From Hydractinia symbiolongicarpus (lineage: Eukaryota; Cnidaria; Hydrozoa; Anthoathecata; Hydractiniidae): 64,000 bases of DNA. The stretch's first letter is position 1. Every line of letters starts with the position of its first letter. The DNA is taken from contig NC_079877.1 of NCBI RefSeq assembly GCF_029227915.1, positions 31,461,851-31,525,850 of the forward strand, read 5' to 3'. The notes under the pieces are model-generated. The model was not told the origin of the DNA. It did not search any database and saw only the letters and a list, made by a program, of their open reading frames with translations. Below, one piece after another: positions 35,812-48,659 of the stretch. A program made the translations under genes and the position numbers.

Positions 35812-35841
35812 TATCTATCTTATTTATCTTAATTTTTTAAT
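35781..35841. other. Right inversion junction: palindrome with 15-bp spacer
   Basis: Bases 35,781-35,803 and 35,819-35,841 are inverted repeats matching at 22 of 23 positions, separated by 15 bases (35,804-35,818). Homology extends outward on both sides because the inverted and forward monomers meet at the same phase. The spacer includes a 7-base filler, tatctat, that belongs to neither side. This is an in-register fold-back able to form a long hairpin. Confidence 0.88.
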
Positions 35842-38800
35842 AAAGCGCTACCACAGCGCCCAGTGTAATCGCTGAGTTCCAGCAATCATGTCAAATTAAG
35901 AAGAATGTTATTCCTTGGAGAACAATTGGCTCATTTATCACATTTATAAGGTCACAGTCCAGAATCAGTATAATTAATTCCCACTGTCAATCGTTTCACT
36001 GTTAAAATCAATACAACTTAGTAAATCCGAATACTATCGCTAAATACATGTTGGTACGAATATGTGACGCAACCGTTGTAACTCAAACGGATTGACACCG
36101 TTAGAAAATCAATGAAATGTAGTTTTTGAAACTGTCTCTTTTTCTTCAGCGCGAACTAACGGCTAGGATTGGTCCGACAGTAAAAATGGCTTATTTATCT
36201 TAATTTTTTAACAAAGCGCTACCACAGTGCCTAGTGTAATCGCTGATTTCCAGCAATCATGTCAAATTATGAAGAATGTCAAACTGGCTCATTTATCCCA
36301 TTTATAAGGACAAAGTTCAAAATCAGTTCAATTAAGTCCCACATTCAATTGTTTCACTGTTAAAAGCGATACAACCTAGTAATATCCGAATACTATCGCT
36401 AAATACATGTTGGTACGAATATGTGACGCAACCGTTGTAACTCAAACGGATTTAAATCGCTAGAAATTCAATGAAATGTAGTCTTTATAACTGTTCTTAT
36501 TTGTTCAGCGCGTACTAACGGCCAGGATTGGTCCCACAGTAAGAAATGACTTATTTATCTAAATTTTCAAATAAAGCGCTACCACAGAGCCTAATGTAAT
36601 CGCTGAATTCCAGCAATCATGTCAAATTAAGAAGAATGTTATTCCTTGGAGACCATTTGCCTCATTTATCACATTAATAAGGTCACAGTCCAGAATCAGT
36701 TCAATTAATTCCCACAGTCAATCGTTTCACTGTTAAAAGCAATACAACTTAGTAATATCGGAAGAAAATAACTAAATACATGTTGGTACGAATATGTGAC
36801 GCAACCGTTGTAACTCACACGGATTGACACCGTTAGAAAGTCAATGAAATGTAGTTCTTGAAACTGTCTCTATTTTTTCAGCGCAAACTAACGACTAGGA
36901 TTCGTCCCACAGTAAAAAATGACTTATTTATCTTAATTTTTTAATAAAGCGCTACCACAGCGCCCAGTGTAATCGCTGAGTTCCAGCAATCATGTCAAAT
37001 TAAGAAGAATGTTATTCCTTGGAGAACAATTGGCTCATTTATCACATTTATAAGGTCACAGTCCAGAATCAGTATAATTAATTCCCACTGTCAATCGTTT
37101 CACTGTTAAAAGCAATACAACTTAGTAAATCCGAATACTATCACTTAATACATGTTGGTACGAATATGTGACGCAACCGTTGTAACTCAAACGGATTGAC
37201 ACCGTTAGAAAATCAATGAAATGTAGTTTTTGAAACTGTCTCTTTTTCTTCAGCGCGAACTAACGGCTAGGATTGGTCCGACAGTAAAAAATGACTTATT
37301 TATCTTAATTTTCTAACAAAGCGCTACCACAGCGCCTAGTGTAATTGCTGATTTCCAGCAATCATGTCAAATTATGAAGAATGTCAAACTGGCTCATTTA
37401 TCCCATTTATAAGAACAAAGTTCAAAATCAGTTCAATTAAGTCCCACAGTCAATTGTTTCACTGTTAAAAGCGATACAACCTAGTAATATCCGAATACTA
37501 TCGCTAAATACATGTTGGTACGAATATGTGACGCAACCGTTGTAACTCAAACGGATTTAAATCGCTAGAAATTCAATGAAATGTAGTCTTTATAACTGTT
37601 CTTATTTGTTCAGCGCGTGCTAACGGCCAGGATTGGTCCCACAGTAAGAAAAGACTTATTTATCTAAATTTTCAAATAAAGCGGTACCAGAGCGCCCAGT
37701 GTAATCGCTGAGTTCCAGCAATCATGTCAAATTAAGAAGAATGTTATTCCTTGGAGAACAATTGGCTCATTTATCACATTTATAAGGTCACAGTCCAGAA
37801 TCAGTTTAATTAATTCCCACAGTCAATCGTTTCACTGTTAAAAGCAATACAACTTAGTAATATCGGAAGAAAATAACTAAATACATGTTGGTACGAATAT
37901 GTGACGCAACCGTTGTAACTAACACGGATTGACACCGTTAGAAAGTCAATGAAATGTAGTTTTTAAAACTGTCTCTATTTTTTAAGCGCAAACTAACGAC
38001 TAGGATTCGTCCCACAGTAAAAAATGACTTATTTATCTTAATTTTTTAATAAAGCGCTACCACAGCGCCCAGTGTAATCGCTGAGTTCCAGCAATCATGT
38101 CAAATTAAGAAGAATGTTATTCCTTGGAGAACAGTTGGCTCATTTTTCACATATATAAGGTCACAGTCCAGAATCAGTTCAATTAACTCCCTCAGTCAAT
38201 CTTTTTACTGTTAAAAGCAATACAACTTAGTAATATCGGAAGAAAATCACTTAATACATGTTGGTACGAATATGTGACGCAACCGTTGTAACTCAAACGG
38301 ATTGACACCGTTAGAAAGTCAATGAAATGTAGTTTTTGAAACTGTCTCTAGTTCTTCGGCGCGAACTAACGACTAGGATTCGTCCCACAGTAAAAAATGA
38401 CTTATTTATCTTAATTTTTTAATAAAGCGCTACCACAGCGCTCAGTGTAATCGCTGAGTTCCAGCAATCATGTCAAATTAAGAAGAATGTTATTCCTTGG
38501 AGAACAATTGGCTCATTTTTCACATTTATAAGGTCACAGTCCAGAATCAGTTCAATTAACTCCCTCAGTAAATCGTTTCATTGTTAAAAGCAATACAACT
38601 TAGTAATATCGGAAGAAAATCACTAAATACATGTTGGTACGAATATGTGACGCAACCGTTGTAACTCAAACGGATTGACACCGTTAGAAAATCAATGAAA
38701 TGTAGTTTTTGAAACTGTCTCTATTTCTTCAGCGCGAACTAACGGCTAGGATTGGTCCCACAGTAAAAAAGACTTATTTATCTTAATTTTTTAATAAAGC

Positions 38801-39767
38801 GCTACCACAGCGCCCAGTGTAATCGCTGAGTTCCAGCAATCATGTCAAATTAAGAAGAATGTTATTCCTTGGAGAACAATTGGCTCATTTTTCACATTTA
38901 TAAGGTCACAGTCCAGAATCAGTTCAATTAACTCCCTCAGTCAATCGTTTCACTGTTAAAAGCAATACAACTTGGTAATATCGGAAGAAAATCACTAAAT
39001 ACATGTTGGTACGAATATGTGACGCAACCGTTGTAACTCAAACGGATTGACACCGTTAGAAAGTCAATGAAATGTAGTTTTTGAAACTGTCTCTATTTCT
39101 TCAGCGCAAACTAACGACTAGGATTCGTCCCACAGCAAAAAATGACTTATTTATCTTAATTTTTTAATAAAGCGCTACCACAGCGCCCAGTGTAATCGCT
39201 GAGTTCCAGCAATCATGTCAAATTAAGAAGAATGTTATTCCTTGGAGAACAATTGGCTCATTTTTCACATTTATAAGGTCACAGTCCAGAATCAGTTCAA
39301 TTAACTCCCTCAGTCAATCGTTTCACTGTTAAAAGCAATACAACTTAGTAATATCGGAAGAAAATCACTAAATACATGTTGGTACGAATATGTGACGCAA
39401 CCGTTCTAACTCAAACGGATTGACACCGTTAGAAAGTCAATGAAATGTAGTTTTTGAAACTGTCTCTATTTCTTCAGCGCGAACTAACGGCTAGGATTGG
39501 TCCCACAGTAAAAAATGACTGATTTATCTTAATTTTTTAACAAAGCGCTACCACAGAGCCTAATGTAATCGCTGAATTCCAGCAATCATGTCAAATTTAG
39601 AAGAATGTTATTCCTTGAAGACCAATTGGCTCATTTATCACATTTATAAGGTCACAGTCCAGAATCAGTTCAATTAATTCCCACAGTCAATCGTTTCACT
39701 GTTAAAAGCAATACAACTTAGTAATATCGGAAGAAAATAACTAAATACATGTTGGTGCGAATATGTG

Positions 39768-40133
39768 ACGCAACCGTTGTAACTCAAACCGGTTGACACC
39801 GTTTGAAAGTCAATGAAATCTAGTAACTGTCTCTATTTCTTCAGCGCAAACTAACGACTAGGATTCTTCCCACAGTAAAAAATGACTTATTTATCTTAAT
39901 TTTTTAATAAAGCGCTACCACACCGCTCAGTGTAATCGCTGAGATCCAGCAATCATGTCAAATTAAGAAGAATGTTATTCCTTGGAGAACAATTGGCTCA
40001 TTTTTCACATTTTTAAGGTCACAGTCCAGAATCAGTTCATTTAACTCCCTCAGTCAATCTTTCACTGTTAAAAGCAATACAACTTAATAATATCGGAAGA
40101 AAATCACTAAATACATGTTGGTACGAATATGTG
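39768..40133 (+). repeat. Type P monomer, 6-bp deletion (366 bp)
   Basis: The stretch gaaatctagtaactgtctc lacks six bases of the usual gtagtttttgaaactg, and caatctttcactg lacks one more. The unit also has attcttcccacag and caccgctcag. The same unit recurs at 43117, 50151, 53872 and 57222. P spacing is 3,349 bp in the proximal copy, 3,721 bp in the distal copy (one monomer gained) and 3,350 bp to the last, so P tags a nine-unit HOR in regions VI and VII. Confidence 0.85.
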
Positions 40134-43100
40134 ACGCAACCGTTGTAACTCAAACGGATTGACACCGTTAGAAAATCAATGAAATGTAGTTTTTGAAACT
40201 GTCTCTATTTCTTCAGCGCGAACTAACGGCTAGGATTCGTCCCACAGTAAAAAATGACTTATTTATCTTAATTTTTTAACAAAGCGCTACCACAGGGCCT
40301 AGTGTACTCGCTGATTTCCAGCAATCATGTCAAATTAAGAAGAATGTTATTCCTTCGAGAACAATTGCCTCATTTATCACATTAATAAGGTCACATTCCA
40401 GAATCAGTTCAATTAATTCCCACAGGCAATCGTTTTACTGTTAAAAGCAATACAACTTAGTGATATCGGAAGAAAATCACTAAATACATGTTGGTACGAA
40501 TATGTGACGCAACCGTTGTAACTCAAACGGATTTAAATCGCTAGAAATTCAATGAAATGTAGTCTTTATAACTGTTCTTATTTGTTCAGCGCGTGCTAAC
40601 GGCCAGGATTGGTCCCACAGTAAGAAAAGACTTATTTATCTAAATTTTCAAATAAAGCGCTACCACAGAGCCTAATGTAATCGCTGAATTCCAGCAATCA
40701 TGTCAAATTAAGAAGAATGTTATTCCTTGGAGACCAATTGCCTCATTTATCACATTAATAAGGTCACAGTCCAGAATCAGTTCAATTAATTCCCACAGTC
40801 AATCGTTTCACTGTTAAAAGCAATACAACTTAGTAATATCGGAAGAAAATAACTAAATACATGTTGGTACGAATATGTGACGCAACCGTTGTAACTCACA
40901 CGGATTGACACCGTTAGAAAGTCAATGAAATGTAGTTTTTGAAACTGTCTCTATTTTTTAAGCGCAAACTAACGACTAGGATTCGTCCCACAGTAAAAAA
41001 TGACTTATTTATCTTAATTTTTTAATAAAGCGCTACCACAGCGCCCAGTGTAATCGCTGAGTTCCAGCAATCATGTCAAATTAAAAAGAATGTTATTCCT
41101 TGGAGAACAGTTGGCTCATTTTTCACATATATAAGGTCACAGTCCAGAATCAGTTCAATTAACTCCCTCAGTCAATCTTTTTACTGTTAAAAGCAATACA
41201 ACTTAGTAATATCGGAAGAAAATCACTTAATACATGTTGGTACGAATATGTGACGCAACCGTTGTAACTCAAACGGATTGACACCGTTAGAAAGTCAATG
41301 AAATGTAGTTTTTGAAACTGTCTCTATTTCTTCGGCGCGAACTAACGACTAGGATTCGTCCCACAGTAAAAAATGACTTATTTATCTTAATTTTTTAATA
41401 AAGCGCTACCACAGCGCTCAGTGTAATCGCTGAGTTCCAGCAATCATGTCAAATTAAGAAGAATGTTATTCCTTGGAGAACAATTGGCTCATTTTTCACA
41501 TTTAAAAGGTCACAGTCCAGAATCAGTTCAATTAACTCCCTCAGTAAATCGTTTCACTGTTAAAAGCAATACAACTTAGTAATATCGGTAGAAAATCACT
41601 AAATACATGTTGGTACGAATATGTGACGCAACCGTTGTAACTCAAACGGATTGACACCGTTAGAAAATCAATGAAATGTAGTTTTTGAAACTTTCTCTAT
41701 TTCTTCAGCGCGAACTAACGGCTAGGATTGGTCCCACAGTAAAAAAGACTTATTTATCTTAATTTTTTAATAAAGCGCTACCACAGCGCCCAGTGTAATC
41801 GCTGAGTTCCAGCAATCATGTCAAATTAAGAAGAATGTTATTCCTTGGAGAACAATTGGCTCATTTTTCACATTTATAAGGTCACAGTCCAGAATCAGTT
41901 CAATTAACTCCCTCAGTCAATCGTTTCACTGTTAAAAGCAATACAACTTAGTAATATCGGAAGAAAATCACTAAATACATGTTGGTACGAATATGTGACG
42001 CAACCGTTGTAACTCAAACAGATTGACACCGTTAGAAAGTCAATGAAATGTAGTTTTTGAAACTGTCTCTATTTCTTCAGCGCAAACTAACGACTAGGAT
42101 TCGTCCCACAGCAAAAAATGACTTATTTATCTTAATTTTTTAATAAAGCGCTACCACAGCGCCCAGTGTAATCGCTGAGTTCCAGCAATCATGTCAAATT
42201 AAGAAGAATGTTATTCCTTGGAGAACAATTGGCTCATTTTTCACATTTATAAGGTCACAGTCCAGAATCAGTTCAATTAACTCCCTCAGTCAATCGTTTC
42301 ACTGTTAAAAGCAATACAACTTAGTAATATCGGAAGAAAATCACTAAATACATGTTGGTACGACTATGTGACGCAACCGTTGTAACTCAAACGGATTGAC
42401 ACCGTTAGAAAGTCAATGAAATGTAGTTTTTGAAACTGTCTCTATTTCTTCAGCGCAAACTAACGACTAGGATTCGTCCCACAGCAAAAAATGACTTATT
42501 TATCTTAATTTTTTAATAAAGCGCTACCACAGCGCCCAGTGTAATCGCTGAGTTCCAGCAATCATGTCAAATTTAGAAGAATGTTATTCCTTGGAGAACA
42601 ATTGGCTTATTTTTCACATTTATAAGGTCACAGTCCAGAATCAGTTCAATTAACTCCCTCAGTCAATCGTTTCACTGTTAAAAGCAATACAACTTAGTAA
42701 TATCGGAAGAAAATCACTAAATACATGTTGGTACGAATATGTGACGCAACCGTTGTAACTCAAACGGATTGACACCGTTAGAAAGTCAATGAAATGTAGT
42801 TTTTGAAACTGTCTCCATTTCTTCAGCGCGAACTAACGGCTAGGATTGGTCCCACAGTAAAAAATGACTGATTTATCTTAATTTTTTAACAAAGCGGTAC
42901 CACAGAGCCTAATGTAATCGCTGAATTCCAGCAATCATGTCAAATTTAGAAGAATGTTATTCCTTGAAGACCAATTGGCTCATTTATCACATTTATAAGG
43001 TCACAGTCCAGAATCAGTTCAATTAATTCCCACAGTCAATCGTTTCACTGTTAAAAGCAATACAACTTAGTAATATCGGAAGAAAATAACTAAATACATG

Positions 43101-45703
43101 TTGGTGCGAATATGTGACGCAACCGTTGTAACTCAAACCGGTTGACACCGTTAGAAAGTCAATGAAATCTAGTAACTGTCTCTATTTCTTCAGCGCAAAC
43201 TAACGACTAGGATTCTTCCCACAGTAAAAAATGACTTATTTATCTTAATTTTTTAATAAAGCGCTACCACACCGCTCAGTGTAATCGCTGAGTTCCAGCA
43301 ATCATGTCAAATTAAGAAGAATGTTATTCCTTGGAGAACAATTGGCTCATTTTTCACATTTTTAAAGTCATAGTCCAGAATCAGTTCATTTAACTCCCTC
43401 AGTCAATCTTTCACTGTTAAAAGCTATACAACTTAGTAATATCGGAAGAAAATCACTAAATACATGTTGGTACGAATATGTGACGCAACCGTTGTAACTC
43501 AAACGGATTGACACCGTTAGAAAATCAATGAAATGTAGTTTTTGAAACTGTCTCTATTTCTTCAGCGCGAACTAACGGCTAGGATTCGTCCACAGTAAAA
43601 AATGACTTATTTATCTTAATTTTTTAATAAAGCGCTACCACAGCGCCCAGTGAAATCGCTGAGTTCCAGCAATCATGTCAAATTAAGAAGAATGTTATTC
43701 CTTGGAGAACAATTGGCTCATTTTTCACATTTTTAAGGTCACAGTCCAGAATCAGTTCAATTAACTCCCTCAGTCAATCTTTCACTGTTAAAAGCAATAC
43801 AACTTAGTAATATCGGAAGAAAATCACTAAATACATGTTTGTACGAATGTGTGACGCAACCGTTGTAACTCAAACGGATTGACACCGTTAGAAAGTCAAT
43901 GAAATGTAGTTTTTGAAACTGTCTTTATTTCTTCAGCTCGAACTAACGGCTAGGATTGGTCCCACAGTAAAAAATGACTTATTTATCTTAAATTTTTAAT
44001 AAAGCGCTACCACAGAGCCTAGTGTACTCGCTGATTTCCAGCAATCATGTCAAATTAAGAAGAATGTTATTCTTTCGAGACCAATTGCCTCATTTATCAC
44101 ATTAATAAGGTCACAGTCCAGAATCAGTTCAATTAATTCCCACAGGCAATCGTTTCACTGTTAAAAGCAATACAACTTAGTAATATCGGAAGAAAATAAC
44201 TAAATACATGTTGGTACGAATATGTGAGGCAACCGTTGCAACTCAAACGGATTGACACAGTTAGAAAATCAATGAGATGTAGTTTTTGAAACTGTCTCTA
44301 TTTCTTCAGCGCGAACTAACGGCTAGGATTCGTCCCACAGTAAAAAATGACTTATTTATCTTAATTTTTTAATAAAGCGCTACCAGAGCGCCCAGTGTAA
44401 TCGCTGAGTTCCAGCAATCATGTCAAATTAAGAAGAATGTTATTCCTTGGAGAACAATTGGCTCATTTATCACATTTATAAGGTCACAGTCCAGAATCAG
44501 TTTAATTAATTCCCACAGTCAATCTTTTCACTGTTAAAAGCAATACAACTTAGTAACGTCGGAAGAAAATCACTAAATACATGTTGGTGCGAACATGCAA
44601 CGCAACCGTTGCAACACAAACAGGTTGACACCGTTAGAAAGTCAATGAAATGTAGTTTTTGAAACTGTCTCCATTTCTTCAGCGCGAACTAACGACCAGG
44701 ATTCGTCCCACAGTAAAAAATGACTTATTTATCTTAATTTTTTAATAAAGCGCTACCACAGCGCCCAGTGTAATCGCTGAGTTCCAGCAATCATGTCAAA
44801 TTAAGAAGAATGTTATTCCTTGGAGAACAATTGGCTCATTTATCACATTTATAAGGTCACAGTCCAGAATCAGTATAATTAATTCCCACTGTCAATCGTT
44901 TCACTGTTAAAATCAATACAACTTAGTAAATCCGAATACTATCGCTAAATACATGTTGGTACGAATATGTGACGCAACCGTTGTAACTCAAACGGATTGA
45001 CACCGTTAGAAAATCAATGAAATGTAGTTTTTGAAACTGTCTCTTTTTCTTCAGCGCGAACTAACGGCTAGGATTGGTCCGACAGTAAAAATGGCTTATT
45101 TATCTTAATTTTTTAACAAAGCGCTACCACAGCGCCTAGTGTAATCGCTGATTTCCAGCAATCATGTCAAATTATGAAGAATGTCAAACTGGCTCATTTA
45201 TCCCATTTATAAGGACAAAGTTCAAAATCAGTTCAATTAAGTCCCACATTCAATTGTTTCACTGTTAAAAGCGATACAACCTAGTAATATCCGAATACTA
45301 TCGCTAAATACATGTTGGTACGAATATGTGACGCAACCGTTGTAACTCAAACGGATTTAAATCGCTAGAAATTCAATGAAATGTAGTCTTTATAACTGTT
45401 CTTATTTGTTCAGCGCGTACTAACGGCCAGGATTGGTCCCACAGTAAGAAATGACTTATTTATCTAAATTTTCAAATAAAGCGCTACCACAGAGCCTAAT
45501 GTAATCGCTGAATTCCAGCAATCATGTCAAATTAAGAAGAATGTTATTCCTTGGAGACCATTTGCCTCATTTATCACATTAATAAGGTCACAGTCCAGAA
45601 TCAGTTCAATTAATTCCCACAGTCAATCGTTTCACTGTTAAAAGCAATACAACTTAGTAATATCGGAAGAAAATAACTAAATACATGTTGGTACGAATAT
45701 GTG

Positions 45704-48659
45704 ACGCAACCGTTGTAACTCACACGGATTGACACCGTTAGAAAGTCAATGAAATGTAGTTCTTGAAACTGTCTCTATTTTTTCAGCGCAAACTAACGAC
45801 TAGGATTCGTCCCACAGTAAAAAATGACTTATTTATCTTAATTTTTTAATAAAGCGCTACCACAGCGCCCAGTGTAATCGCTGAGTTCCAGCAATCATGT
45901 CAAATTAAGAAGAATGTTATTCCTTGGAGAACAATTGGCTCATTTATCACATTTATAAGGTCACAGTCCAGAATCAGTATAATTAATTCCCACTGTCAAT
46001 CGTTTCACTGTTAAAAGCAATACAACTTAGTAAATCCGAATACTATCACTTAATACATGTTGGTACGAATATGTGACGCAACCGTTGTAACTCAAACGGA
46101 TTGACACCGTTAGAAAATCAATGAAATGTAGTTTTTGAAACTGTCTCTTTTTCTTCAGCGCGAACTAACGGCTAGGATTGGTCCGACAGTAAAAAATGAC
46201 TTATTTATCTTAATTTTCTAACAAAGCGCTACCACAGCGCCTAGTGTAATTGCTGATTTCCAGCAATCATGTCAAATTATGAAGAATGTCAAACTGGCTC
46301 ATTTATCCCATTTATAAGAACAAAGTTCAAAATCAGTTCAATTAAGTCCCACAGTCAATTGTTTCACTGTTAAAAGCGATACAACCTAGTAATATCCGAA
46401 TACTATCGCTAAATACATGTTGGTACGAATATGTGACGCAACCGTTGTAACTCAAACGGATTTAAATCGCTAGAAATTCAATGAAATGTAGTCTTTATAA
46501 CTGTTCTTATTTGTTCAGCGCGTGCTAACGGCCAGGATTGGTCCCACAGTAAGAAAAGACTTATTTATCTAAATTTTCAAATAAAGCGGTACCAGAGCGC
46601 CCAGTGTAATCGCTGAGTTCCAGCAATCATGTCAAATTAAGAAGAATGTTATTCCTTGGAGAACAATTGGCTCATTTATCACATTTATAAGGTCACAGTC
46701 CAGAATCAGTTTAATTAATTCCCACAGTCAATCGTTTCACTGTTAAAAGCAATACAACTTAGTAATATCGGAAGAAAATAACTAAATACATGTTGGTACG
46801 AATATGTGACGCAACCGTTGTAACTAACACGGATTGACACCGTTAGAAAGTCAATGAAATGTAGTTTTTAAAACTGTCTCTATTTTTTAAGCGCAAACTA
46901 ACGACTAGGATTCGTCCCACAGTAAAAAATGACTTATTTATCTTAATTTTTTAATAAAGCGCTACCACAGCGCCCAGTGTAATCGCTGAGTTCCAGCAAT
47001 CATGTCAAATTAAGAAGAATGTTATTCCTTGGAGAACAATTGGCTCATTTTTCACATTTATAAGGTCACAGTCCAGAATCAGTTCAATTAACTCCCTCAG
47101 TCAATCGTTTCACTGTTAAAAGCAATACAACTTAGTAATATCGGAAGAAAATAACTAAATACATGTTGGTACGAATATGTGACGCAACCGTTGTAACTCA
47201 CACGGATTGACACCGTTAGAAAGTCAATGAAATGTAGTTCTTGAAACTGTCTCTATTTTTTCAGCGCAAACTAACGACTAGGATTCGTCCCACAGTAAAA
47301 AATGACTTATTTATCTTAATTTTTTAATAAAGCGCTACCACAGCGCCCAGTGTAATCGCTGAGTTCCAGCAATCATGTCAAATTAAGAAGAATGTTATTC
47401 CTTGGAGAACAATTGGCTCATTTATCACATTTATAAGGTCACAGTCCAGAATCAGTATAATTAATTCCCACTGTCAATCGTTTCACTGTTAAAAGCAATA
47501 CAACTTAGTAAATCCGAATACTATCACTTAATACATGTTGGTACGAATATGTGACGCAACCGTTGTAACTCAAACGGATTGACACCGTTAGAAAATCAAT
47601 GAAATGTAGTTTTTGAAACTGTCTCTTTTTCTTCAGCGCGAACTAACGGCTAGGATTGGTCCGACAGTAAAAAATGACTTATTTATCTTAATTTTCTAAC
47701 AAAGCACTACCACAGCGCCTAGTGTAATTGCTGATTTCCAGCAATCATGTCAAATTATGAAGAATGTCAAACTGGCTCATTTATCCCATTTATAAGAACA
47801 AAGTTCAAAATCAGTTCAATTAAGTCCCACAGTCAATTGTTTCACTGTTAAAAGCGATACAACCTAGTAATATCCGAATACTATCGCTAAATACATGTTG
47901 GTACGAATATGTGACGCAACCGTTGTAACTCAAACGGATTTAAATCGCTAGAAATTCAATGAAATGTAGTCTTTATAACTGTTCTTATTTGTTCAGCGCG
48001 TGCTAACGGCCAGGATTGGTCCCACAGTAAGAAAAGACTTATTTATCTAAATTTTCAAATAAAGCGGTACCAGAGCGCCCAGTGTAATCGCTGAGTTCCA
48101 GCAATCATGTCAAATTAAGAAGAATGTTATTCCTTGGAGAACAATTGGCTCATTTATCACATTTATAAGGTCACAGTCCAGAATCAGTTTAATTAATTCC
48201 CACAGTCAATCGTTTCACTGTTAAAAGCAATACAACTTAGTAATATCGGAAGAAAATAACTAAATACATGTTGGTACGAATATGTGACGCAACCGTTGTA
48301 ACTAACACGGATTGACACCGTTAGAAAGTCAATGAAATGTAGTTTTTAAAACTGTCTCTATTTTTTAAGCGCAAACTAACGACTAGGATTCGTCCCACAG
48401 TAAAAAATGACTTATTTATCTTAATTTTTTAATAAAGCGCTACCACAGCGCCCAGTGTAATCGCTGAGTTCCAGCAATCATGTCAAATTAAGAAGAATGT
48501 TATTCCTTGGAGAACAGTTGGCTCATTTTTCACATATATAAGGTCACAGTCCAGAATCAGTTCAATTAACTCCCTCAGTCAATCTTTTTACTGTTAAAAG
48601 CAATACAACTTAGTAATATCGGAAGAAAATCACTTAATACATGTTGGTACGAATATGTG
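45704..48659 (+). repeat. Four-monomer tandem duplication inside distal copy (1,478 bp)
   Basis: Units 45704, 46076, 46436 and 46809 recur at 47182, 47554, 47914 and 48287, each 1,478 bp later, including two L units with the 13-bp deletion and the cactgtcaatcg mark (45,991 and 47,469). The proximal copy has the set once (36799-38276). Unit 46809 has the type O head with ctaacacgg but a tail (caatcgtttcactg, gaaaataac) unlike its partner 48287 (caatctttttactg, cacttaatac), so it is the hybrid junction unit. Confidence 0.88.

Larger units (their letters stand above)
34248..44226 (+). repeat. Large segmental duplication, proximal copy
   Basis: Starts are 34248 Q, 34621 K, [inverted block], 36067 L, 36426 N', 36799 O, 37171 L, 37531 N', 37904 O, 38277, 38650, 39022, 39395, 39768 P, 40134, 40507 N', 40880 O, 41253, 41626, 41998, 42371, 42744, 43117 P, 43483 and 43854. 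Every unit reappears in 44,227-54,981 with its private marks: taacgtcgg, ctagttcttcggc, ccgttctaactc, cagggcctagtgtactc, cgactatgtg, aagctatacaac and catgtttgtacg. Offsets are 9,979 before the inverted block and 8,905 just after it, so the inverted block adds a net 1,074 bp to this copy. Confidence 0.9.
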
